A stretch of DNA of 16,554 nt. It comes from an uncultured Planctomycetaceae bacterium (GTDB lineage Bacteria > Planctomycetota > Planctomycetia > Pirellulales > Pirellulaceae). Of the stretch, positions 1 through 6,370 are shown piece by piece. The stretch lies in NCBI GenBank assembly GCA_903927685.1, contig CAIYOB010000586.1, forward strand, positions 1 to 16,554. The letters run 5' to 3'. The position numbers and the translations under genes are program-made. Positions within the stretch are counted from its first letter, which is position 1. Each line of letters begins with the position of its first letter. The notes under the pieces are model-generated. The model did no database searches, was not told where the DNA came from, and saw only the letters and a list, made by a program, of their open reading frames with translations.

Positions 1-25
1 ACTGGTCATTCGTCATTCGTCACTG
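1..25. repeat. Short GTCATTC-type direct repeat
   Basis: Two tandem heptamers TCATTCG are followed by a third partial unit TCAC just downstream of the secretion gene's stop codon. The block reads as a simple intergenic repeat built on a GTCA core. A similar block with a different unit is at 9384-9407. The left edge of the window may cut it. No function can be assigned. Confidence 0.4.
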
Positions 26-34
26 ATTCGGCGT

Positions 35-1102
35 CTACCCCATGCCCAGGCGAAACCAGAGGCGAGTTAGCGGCAAGAAGATGGCCAGGGCTTGAATCAA
101 AGTCGCGGTGCCGCCCACGCCTGCGGTCAATAGAATCGGCAAGTACAACAGAGCCCAATCCACCGTCCGCTCGGCCCGCTGACGATACGTCGCGGCCGTG
201 AGCGACAGGGTCTCGCTTAGTTTTTCGGTGGGCGCGCCGGCGGTCAACAGCCAAGCGACCAGCGGGGGAAGCAAGCCCACAGGGTCTCCGCCGTTCGCGA
301 TTTCGCCACCGCGTCGCAGGGTCTCCGCCATCGCCCCAGCCGCCGCCTGCAGGCCGCGATCACCACTGGCATCGGCCGCCAAGGCAATTGCCTGGTCCAG
401 CGGAACCTGCTGCCGCACCAGCAGGGCCAGGACTTCGGAAAAGGTGGCCAGCCGGCCTTCTTGCACCAGGCGGCCAATGCCCGGCCACAGCCGCGGCGTG
501 CCGCGGTCCGTCTGCCAGGCGACTCGACCTGCCCGACTCCAACCGACAACTAATCCAATCACGACCAGCAACGGCGGCCAGATTGCCCACTTGTCGGCGG
601 TTTGCCCGAGCCAGACCAACTTTGCCAGAACCGGTTCGCTCCAAGCCGTCAGGTCCTCAAACGCATACAGCATCACCGGTGCCAGCTTGATGGCCGTGAA
701 CAGGAACAGCCCATAGGCAATCGCGGCCACGACCAGCGGGTAAACCAGCGCCAGGCCCACCGCCCGCCGCATCTCGCCGATCCGGCGTCCGGTTATTGAC
801 AGCCCCTCGAGAGCCACCGCCAATCGACCCGAACGCAGCCCGGCGATGACAACAGCTCGCCATACCGGCGGCAAGGCGGCATCTTCGCCGCTGACCGCCT
901 GATCCAGGCTTTCGCCCGCGGCCAGCCGATCGCCCAGCCGCTTGGCGACCGTCCCCATCCGCCCCGGCAGGTCGTGCGCCAGTTCGGTCAGCCCCTGGTC
1001 CAATGGCACTCCGGCCCGCACGATCGCCGCCAGTTCGTCGTTCAACGCGACCAGCGCGTCCAGACTCAACGTCTTCGAATTGGCCGGCGGGAGATTGCTC
1101 AC
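35..1102 (-). CDS. Type II secretion system F family inner-membrane protein
   Basis: This 355-residue protein has the two-domain layout of GspF/PilC, the polytopic inner-membrane platform protein of type II secretion systems and type IV pili. Domain 1 covers about residues 14-110 and domain 2 about 215-310. Each starts with the typical helix plus a GVPLDQ/QVPLDQ motif (31-36, 232-237). Hydrophobic segments lie near 118-142, 174-188 and 317-345. The conserved Gly-Glu of the GE-x-SG-x-L motif is changed in both domains (GLRSGRL at 88-94, GAPTEKL at 289-295), so it is a divergent member. I chose the GTG start at 1102 because AGGAG stands nine bases upstream; an in-frame ATG at 1246 would add 48 residues with no family resemblance. 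The protein is slightly short against about 400 residues for classical GspF. The partner ATPase and pseudopilins are not in the window. Confidence 0.85.
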   Translation of the reverse strand: MSNLPPANSKTLSLDALVALNDELAAIVRAGVPLDQGLTELAHDLPGRMGTVAKRLGDRLAAGESLDQAVSGEDAALPPVWRAVVIAGLRSGRLAVALEGLSITGRRIGEMRRAVGLALVYPLVVAAIAYGLFLFTAIKLAPVMLYAFEDLTAWSEPVLAKLVWLGQTADKWAIWPPLLVVIGLVVGWSRAGRVAWQTDRGTPRLWPGIGRLVQEGRLATFSEVLALLVRQQVPLDQAIALAADASGDRGLQAAAGAMAETLRRGGEIANGGDPVGLLPPLVAWLLTAGAPTEKLSETLSLTAATYRQRAERTVDWALLYLPILLTAGVGGTATLIQALAIFLPLTRLWFRLGMG

Positions 1103-1111
1103 GGGAAACGG

Positions 1112-1116
1112 CTCCT
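1112..1116 (-). promoter_or_regulatory. Ribosome binding site deciding the GTG start at 1102
   Basis: On the minus strand AGGAG stands nine bases before GTG 1102. No comparable motif was identified for the longer upstream ATG reading, so this supports the shorter protein. Confidence 0.55.
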
Positions 1117-1183
1117 GACACGAGCGGACAACACACGCAGCGGCTAAGGGCCGAACAGGGATCTCGGCAAACGTCGCAGCCCA

Positions 1184-1282
1184 CCCTCGTATAACGGCAA
1201 GCCGCAGGCGTCGGCATCCCGGCCCCGCCGGCGCCTCGCTCTTCAAACACGCAGGCGCCTCCGGCCTGCCGTTAAACGAGGG
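1184..1282. repeat. Palindromic MITE/REP-like element with 27-bp inverted arms
   Basis: The left arm at 1184-1210 begins CCCTCGTATAACGGC. The right arm at 1256-1282 is its reverse complement at 24 of 27 positions. The 45-base centre has no coding content and is GC-rich. A perfect GAGG-type outer end and a GCCGGAGGC-type inner part make this a likely dispersed non-coding element, able to form a long hairpin in RNA or single-stranded DNA. There is no transposase and no obvious target duplication. Its sequence differs from the elements at 1806-1950 and 9482-9560. Confidence 0.6.
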
Positions 1283-1402
1283 CGATGTTTTTCAGTTCGC
1301 CAAGAGAATAACGACGCAACGCATCGGGGCGCACAGAAATCTTCCCCGATCGTCGGACAACGGACTCCGGACTGCCTTATCTTGGTAGACGCACCTGACA
1401 TC

Positions 1403-1407
1403 GGAGA
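1403..1407 (+). promoter_or_regulatory. Ribosome binding site of the broken gene
   Basis: GGAGA lies seven bases before ATG 1415. It supports that ATG as the original start, rather than the ATG at 1446 in the other frame. Confidence 0.5.
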
Positions 1408-1414
1408 CTTCGCC

Positions 1415-1805
1415 ATGAGTATAACTCGCGACGAGATTGAACGTTATGTCCAGGAGGAGATCTCGGGAGGATATCTCGGACCCGGAAGAACGGCAGCGGA
1501 TCGAGGACGCTCGGGACACGGATCCTCAGGCCGCTACGTGGTGCGACGAGTTCCAGGCGGCCGACGAGCCCTCAGCCGAGACGCTGGCGGTGATCGAGGG
1601 GATGTTCGCCGCTTTGGATCGCTCGGTCTGGTCGCGGCTCCATTGGCAGGAGGCCACGCAGTCCCTGGCAGATGCCAGTGCGGCGCCACGGCGTGCGGTC
1701 CTGGAACTGCCGGATGGGCAATGGGCGACGCTGGTGGTCCACTCGACCGGCGACGGTCTGCAATTCGAATTCGACGCCCTGCCCGACCGCTGGCGTCCCG
1801 CCAGT
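1415..1805 (+). pseudogene. Frameshifted remnant of a small unrecognised gene
   Basis: A well-placed ATG with GGAGA upstream opens MSITRDEIERYVQEEIS, a charged helix, and then loses coding character. The sensible continuation, DPEERQRIEDARDTDPQ, is in another frame. It goes on through an acidic helical part (EFQAADEPSAETLAVIEGMF) to a beta-like stretch (LELPDGQWATLVVHS) ending near 1805. Removing the 13 bases 1467-1479 fuses the two parts into one frame reading EEIS-DPEERQRIE. The second frame has no stop of its own: the palindromic element at 1806 follows, and the frame then runs antisense into the next gene. The short helical start ending in DPEE resembles the N-termini of small planctomycete regulatory proteins, but I cannot name a family. 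A sequencing error or a start at ATG 1446 are alternatives. Confidence 0.5.
1457..1479 (+). repeat. Near-duplicate 10/13-bp segment causing a frameshift
   Basis: GAGATCTCGG (1457-1466) is followed at once by GAGGATATCTCGG (1467-1479), which looks like an imperfect tandem copy. The net gain of 13 bases shifts the reading frame by one. Deleting the second copy restores an uninterrupted frame across the junction. Confidence 0.55.
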
Positions 1806-1950
1806 CTAGTGCGTTGTCCAAGCGAAGAATTGGGGTTGCGTGGCTGGGGTCGAGCCACGAGGTACGAGTGGCGAGCCCCCAGTCATTGCCACTGGGGGCT
1901 CGCTGCACTCGACCCCAGGACCCCAACATTTAGCCTGGACAACGCGCTAG
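1806..1950. repeat. CTAG-bounded palindromic element, copy 1
   Basis: The 145-bp element has ends CTAGTGCGTTGTCCA (1806-1820) and TGGACAACGCGCTAG (1936-1950), which are inverted repeats at 14 of 15 positions. Inside are a 10-bp perfect stem (1845-1854 with 1908-1917) and a 13-bp perfect stem (1871-1883 with 1891-1903) around a 7-base loop. The left side between these stems carries 16 unpaired bases and the right side 4. It has no reading frame of its own, so it fits a MITE or REP-like unit. The CTAG at each end could be a 4-bp target duplication, as with some IS5-like elements, or part of the repeat. It lies between convergent genes and could end transcription from both sides. A second copy lies in inverse orientation at about 15182-15309. 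Confidence 0.75.
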
Positions 1951-3662
1951 GGACGGACGATCTTCACGCCATCCGGTGCGGCGATCTCGCTCTTGATGCT
2001 CCCGTCCGCGTGCCGCTCGTGACGCACCTTGACTACACCCAACGGAGTCGGAAAGCTGCCCTCGGCCCATTTCAGGTCGCCGAGAAACGGCTTGACATCC
2101 ACCGTCCGACAGCCCACGTCGGCGACTTGGATGCCCAGCACGTGGGCGATCAGCCACGGGGCCGGCCCGGACGACCAGCCGTGGCACAAGCTGTGACGGA
2201 AACCCTTGTAGCAGTAGTCTCCAAAGTCCCCGTGGATGTCCTTCTCGCCCGGCACCGGCAGTTGATCAATCCGGAACGCGTTTTCCGTCCATTCGATGTT
2301 GAAATCCTCCCAAAAGCTGGTCGCGCCCATGTCGAGCATTCCACCCCAATAGTCGCGCACGGTATCCATCCCACGCTGGACGTCCCCTGCTTTGGCCATC
2401 GCTTCCAGCATGTAGTAGCCGTAAAACGTCGACACGCCCCTGACGCCGTCCTTGGCCAACACCTGGTCGTGCATCGTTCTCGCGTCGGCCAAGCCGGACA
2501 AGGCCAGCAGAGCCGCCACTTGCTTGCTGCCTTCCGGCGCCGGCTGGTATTGCCGCAGTCGCGTTGCTCCGGCCTGGCAGCGCGACTCCAATTCCGCATC
2601 GCCCAAGGCCACGGCGATCCGCGCGCCGTCCTCGAACGCCATCAGCATCAAGGCTTGCATGCCGGCCGCAACGGCCTTGCGGTTGCTCTGGCTGGGCCAG
2701 TCCAGGAACCCCTCTAGCGTGCAGCGGTTCTCCGCATCGATGTACTTCGGCAGATTCGCGAACAAGGCTCGCAGGTATTCGTGCTGGGACTGCAGGTAAG
2801 CGAGATCGCCCGTGTAGCGATACCAGTCGTGCTGGCAGCGAATCCACCACAACGTGTAGGGTGGCATGCCATTCATCCACTTGTCGGCCGGTGTGGTCTT
2901 GCGCATGTAGTCGAGCGAATCGGTCAGCACATCCTGTTGGCCGAACACGGCCATCAGCGACATGACTTCGGGGTGCATGTCGCCCATCCAGACCAGCCGG
3001 TCGCGTTTGATGCCGTCCCAGATGTACTCCTGGCAGCACAAGTGCAGCGTGCGGGCAGCCGTTTCCCAGATCTGGTTCAGCCGCGGGTCGTCACAGCGGA
3101 ACGAGCCCAACTGCGGCAGGGGCCGCATCAGCGAGACGGCGCGGACGGACTCCAGGCTCAACACGCCCGCCGAGACCAGATCCACGCGGGCAAAGCGGAA
3201 CCCGGAGTTGCCGATTTCCCGGGTGCCAAGCCACGGCAAGTCGATCACCCCGTCGCGGATCGCGTGGTCATTGCACGCCCCCCGTTCGCCCAGCTCAGCC
3301 ATCGCCTCCGAGACCGACTCGCCGAATCGCACGCGGACCTTGACATCCCGCCCGCTCGGTCCGCCCGAAGCCAGTTGCACGCCGCCGTGCAATTCGCGGC
3401 CGAAGTCCACCAGCACCGAGGCCGGGGCCCCCTTGTTCTCCAGGCGACAGCCCGAACCCGCCAGGAAGAGCCCTTCCGGAACCTGGCCGTACTTGTCCTT
3501 CAGCAGGAGTTCCGCATTGGCCACCGTCGCCTGAGCGTTGTTCTCCGACACCCAGACGATCCGCGTCGGCATCACCAGAGTCCGCACCCGCGGATCGACT
3601 TGATCTGCCGCCGACCCCGCGGTTGCCGCCATGACGCCCATCAGAAAGCATAGATACTTCAT
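1947..3662 (-). CDS. Exported GH78-type alpha-L-rhamnosidase-like glycoside hydrolase
   Basis: This 571-residue protein starts with a signal peptide (MKYLCFLMGVMAATAGSA, cleaved before AD at 19-20). Residues about 25-190 form a beta-rich domain ending in the GFRFARVDL motif seen ahead of GH78 barrels. The (alpha/alpha)6 barrel follows with WDGIKRDRLVWMGD (215-228), the signature region containing conserved acidic residues; D216, D221, D228 and E232 are candidates. SFWEDF at 449-454 supplies a further conserved Glu, and SLCHGWSSGP follows. The last 60 residues look like the usual C-terminal sandwich. The expected role is removal of terminal rhamnose from plant or algal glycans in the periplasm or outside the cell; the true substrate is unknown. 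It is compact beside GH78 enzymes of 800-1000 residues. ATG 3662 is preferred (AAAGG upstream); GTG 3671 is also open. The stop TAG lies inside the neighbouring palindromic element. Confidence 0.85.
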   Translation of the reverse strand: MKYLCFLMGVMAATAGSAADQVDPRVRTLVMPTRIVWVSENNAQATVANAELLLKDKYGQVPEGLFLAGSGCRLENKGAPASVLVDFGRELHGGVQLASGGPSGRDVKVRVRFGESVSEAMAELGERGACNDHAIRDGVIDLPWLGTREIGNSGFRFARVDLVSAGVLSLESVRAVSLMRPLPQLGSFRCDDPRLNQIWETAARTLHLCCQEYIWDGIKRDRLVWMGDMHPEVMSLMAVFGQQDVLTDSLDYMRKTTPADKWMNGMPPYTLWWIRCQHDWYRYTGDLAYLQSQHEYLRALFANLPKYIDAENRCTLEGFLDWPSQSNRKAVAAGMQALMLMAFEDGARIAVALGDAELESRCQAGATRLRQYQPAPEGSKQVAALLALSGLADARTMHDQVLAKDGVRGVSTFYGYYMLEAMAKAGDVQRGMDTVRDYWGGMLDMGATSFWEDFNIEWTENAFRIDQLPVPGEKDIHGDFGDYCYKGFRHSLCHGWSSGPAPWLIAHVLGIQVADVGCRTVDVKPFLGDLKWAEGSFPTPLGVVKVRHERHADGSIKSEIAAPDGVKIVRP

Positions 3663-3878
3663 GCCTTGCACCTTTCGGGTCGCGTACCTCGAAAACGGAA
3701 GTGCACATCATGCGCCACGTGGCAGCGGGATGCAACGGCGGGAAAACGAAACGGGACGCGTGGGGCGAGCCATGCTACCCGGGCTCGGCCAGGCGGTGTA
3801 TCATGCCCCGAAGCCTGCGCGGCCGGTTCCCTCTTCACTGGACTGCGTTGGCCCAACGGGTGTTTCAAGGGCAAGCGG
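3663..3878. other. Divergent intergenic region
   Basis: These 216 bases separate the divergent glycosidase and CAP genes and should hold both promoters. I cannot assign clear -35/-10 pairs. An open frame continues upstream of the CAP gene through this stretch, but it is rich in Arg, Cys and Gly and lacks a signal peptide, so I treat it as non-coding. Confidence 0.4.
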
Positions 3879-5009
3879 ATGAAGCGAGACAAGACAACTG
3901 GGGCGTTTCCGTGGGGGACACTGCTCGTGCTGGCCGGCTTGGTTTGGCTGGCCGACACGCTGCCCGCTGGCGAACCGCGGCCAGCGGCACTTTCCAGCGA
4001 GCAACTGCAGCAGATCGCGAGCTTGATGAACGAGTTTCGCCAGGTTCGCTCCGATCCGACCAGACGCCTGGAAGTGATCGCTCGGGCCGCCCAACTCGGC
4101 CCGGCGGCGGTCAAGAATCTGCTGGAGATCGTCAACAAGGAATTGAGCAAGCAGCTGGCGGACTATCGGGGCCTGTTCTTGAAAGCGGCTGCAGAGGTTG
4201 TCGCCAAACGGACGGACGAAGCCCCTCTGCAGGAGATCGTCGAACTGCGGACTCGCGTCCTGCAGCAGTCGCGGAACGAGAACCTGACCAAGGAGATGAT
4301 CGTTTCCGTGAGCGACCCCGCGTTGGCGCGACTCAAGACGCTGATCCTGATCGATCGGGAAGAAATCCTGAAAGGGCATCCCGCTTTGACGCCTCGGCGC
4401 GAGGCGTTGAAGGTGCTGGGCGCGCAGTGGCAGCAATGCGGTCGCGGTCTGCTGCAAGACGGCGAACCACCCAGCGAGGCAGCGCGGAACGCGGCTGCCG
4501 ACACGCTGGGCGCCCGCGAAGTCCAGGTGCCGTCATTTGACGAGTATCTGGCCAAGGAGGAGGAAATCGCCGTCGCGTTGGCACTGCCCATGAATGCTGG
4601 CACGCGCAGCGTCTTGGGGTTCAATACCCAACTGGCCAACCGGCTGGATCCCGAGGAGGCACGCTGTGTGCTGGACCTGAATCTGACGCGCAATCTGCTG
4701 GGGCTGCGCCCGCTGCAGATCGATCTCGGGCTGACCACCGCCGCCCGCGGGCATTCGGCCGACATGGAGCGGCTGAGCTTTTTCAGCCACGATTCGCCGG
4801 TGCCGGGCAAGGCCACGCCTTGGGATCGTGCTCGGCTGGCCGGCACGTCCGCATCCGGCGAGAACATCGCCATGGGCTGTATCGACGGCGCCGTGGCGAA
4901 CGAGATGTGGTGGCACAGTCCCGGCCACCACCGCAATATGCTCGGCGATCACGCCCGCGTCGGCGTGGGCCGCAGCGGCAAACATTGGACGGAGCTGTTT
5001 GGTAAGTAA
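3879..5009 (+). CDS. CAP/SCP-domain (YkwD-like) exported protein with long helical N-terminal region
   Basis: The 376-residue protein begins with a signal peptide or anchor (basic MKRDK, then hydrophobic residues 12-29, before GEPRPAA). Residues about 38-250 are rich in Leu, Ala, Glu and Arg and predict as helices with no family I recognise. The C-terminal 110 residues are a CAP domain: GHSADM (H292), FFSHDSP (H304), SGENIA (E328) and WWHSPGHHRNML (H346, H350), which give the conserved His/Glu cavity. CAP proteins are secreted; bacterial members lack a well-defined common activity. The start is ATG 3879, with AAGGG seven bases upstream; earlier in-frame codons give an implausible Arg/Cys-rich leader. 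It lies 54 bases before a co-directional propeller gene and may share its transcript. Confidence 0.85.
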   Translation: MKRDKTTGAFPWGTLLVLAGLVWLADTLPAGEPRPAALSSEQLQQIASLMNEFRQVRSDPTRRLEVIARAAQLGPAAVKNLLEIVNKELSKQLADYRGLFLKAAAEVVAKRTDEAPLQEIVELRTRVLQQSRNENLTKEMIVSVSDPALARLKTLILIDREEILKGHPALTPRREALKVLGAQWQQCGRGLLQDGEPPSEAARNAAADTLGAREVQVPSFDEYLAKEEEIAVALALPMNAGTRSVLGFNTQLANRLDPEEARCVLDLNLTRNLLGLRPLQIDLGLTTAARGHSADMERLSFFSHDSPVPGKATPWDRARLAGTSASGENIAMGCIDGAVANEMWWHSPGHHRNMLGDHARVGVGRSGKHWTELFGK

Positions 5010-5063
5010 ACCCGTCGCGGGGCGTGGACTCTGGATCGCCCCGCAAGCGAAAGGTACCCCGTG

Positions 5064-6356
5064 ATGATGATCTGTCGCAGCTTGATCCTGATCGCCGCCA
5101 GTCTGCCGGGCGCCTTGCCCGCCGCCGCCGGCGAGTCGGACTGGACGCGGTTTCGCGGTCCCAACGGCACGGGGATCAGCGAGGCCGAGACGGTGCCCGT
5201 CCGCTGGACGGAGCAGGACTACAACTGGATGGTCCGCTTGCCCGGCCCCGGCCATTCTTCGCCGGTGATCTGCGGCCCGCGGATCTACATCACCTGTGGC
5301 GACCCGGGCTCGGCCTTGCGGACCGTGCTGTGCCTTGACACCGCAACAGGCCGGGTGCTGTGGAAACACGAGGAGCCTTCAAGAACCTACGGCCAGCATC
5401 GAGACAATTCGTACGCCACGGCGACGCCGGCGGCGGACGCCAACGGAGTCGTGGTCACTTGGACGACGCCCGAAGCGGTCCTGCTGCTGGCCTTGGACTT
5501 GGCAGGCCAAGTGGTGTGGCGGCGTGACCTGGGGCCCTTGATTTCCCTGCAAGGCAGCGGCTCGTCGCCGATCCTGGTCGAGGATCTGGTGGTGCTGGCC
5601 AACGACCAGGAGGACATGGAAGTCAGCCCGGGGCGTCGGAAGGACGGGCCGAATCCGGCCGGTCGCAGCTTCATCATCGCCGTCGAGCGAGCCAGCGGCC
5701 AGACCCGTTGGCAGACGGAGACCAAGACGCATCTGGCGGGCTACTCGACGCCCTGCGTCTACCAGGCGGACGGCGACCGCCCGCAGTTGATCTTCTCGTA
5801 TACCGCCCACGGCATCTTGTCGCTCGATCCGGCCACCGGCAAGGTCAATTGGGAATTCGGCCAGCCGTTCTTGGACCGGGCGGTAATCTCCCCGGTCCTG
5901 GCGCCGGGCCTGGTGATCGCAGGCCACGGAGCGGGGATCCGCGGAACCCGCTGCATCGCGGTGCGTCCGGGTTCTTCCGTGCCGCCAACCGCGCCCGCGT
6001 TGGCCTACGAGATCACCCGCAGTCTGCCCATGGTCCCCACGCCGCTGGTCAAGGACGGTCGCTTGTATCTGTGGTGTGACGACGGCGTCGTGTCGTGCTT
6101 CGAGGTGGCGACCGGCCAATTGATCTGGCGCGAGCGGGTCGAGGCGGAATTCTATGCGTCGCCCGTCTGGGTCCAGGGCCGCCTGGTCAATATCTCAAAG
6201 ACGGGCGAAGTCTTCGTCCTGGCGGCGGGTGACCGGTTCGAGGTCCTGCACCGAATCCAGCTGGGCGAATCAAGTTATGCCACCCCGGCCATCGCCGGCG
6301 GGGTGCTGTACCTGCGGACCAGTACCCAGCTGTTCTCCCTGGGCGGCGTGCGGTGA
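5064..6356 (+). CDS. Exported PQQ-type beta-propeller repeat protein
   Basis: This 430-residue protein has a signal peptide (hydrophobic residues about 4-20, LPAAAGE cleavage region) followed by repeated four-stranded blades. The blades end in the type of motif seen in PQQ-like and BamB-like propellers: LDTATGRVLWKHE, ERASGQTRWQTE, LDPATGKVNWEF and FEVATGQLIWRE. The opening WTRFRGPNGTGIS is typical of a planctomycete family of exported PQQ-like repeat proteins. There are no visible cofactor-binding cysteines or dehydrogenase residues, so a binding or scaffold role is more likely than catalysis. GTG 5061, ATG 5064 and ATG 5067 are all possible starts. AAAGGT at 5050-5055 fits ATG 5064 best. 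The stop lies 14 bases from the stop of the convergent WD40-type gene. Confidence 0.88.
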   Translation: MMICRSLILIAASLPGALPAAAGESDWTRFRGPNGTGISEAETVPVRWTEQDYNWMVRLPGPGHSSPVICGPRIYITCGDPGSALRTVLCLDTATGRVLWKHEEPSRTYGQHRDNSYATATPAADANGVVVTWTTPEAVLLLALDLAGQVVWRRDLGPLISLQGSGSSPILVEDLVVLANDQEDMEVSPGRRKDGPNPAGRSFIIAVERASGQTRWQTETKTHLAGYSTPCVYQADGDRPQLIFSYTAHGILSLDPATGKVNWEFGQPFLDRAVISPVLAPGLVIAGHGAGIRGTRCIAVRPGSSVPPTAPALAYEITRSLPMVPTPLVKDGRLYLWCDDGVVSCFEVATGQLIWRERVEAEFYASPVWVQGRLVNISKTGEVFVLAAGDRFEVLHRIQLGESSYATPAIAGGVLYLRTSTQLFSLGGVR

Positions 6357-6370
6357 TGTCGTCGTGAGAT

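Larger units (their letters stand above)
1103..1414. other. Intergenic region between two divergent genes
   Basis: This 312-base gap separates the secretion gene (-) from the broken gene (+). It holds the palindromic element at 1184-1282. From 1283 to 1414 I see no convincing sigma-70 promoter; the sequence around 1376-1383 has a weak TTATCT. The ribosome binding site of the plus-strand gene is at 1403-1407. No RNA gene or reading frame with coding character was recognised. Confidence 0.6.

Noticed and set aside
1951..2717. Continuation of the broken gene's frame past 1950 on the plus strand
   Set aside because: From 1950 it is antisense to the glycosidase gene and has no coding character; it only shows that the frame lost its stop.
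3666..3878. N-terminal extension of the CAP protein
   Set aside because: The extra 71 residues are Arg/Cys-rich and would bury the signal peptide; ATG 3879 has its own ribosome site.
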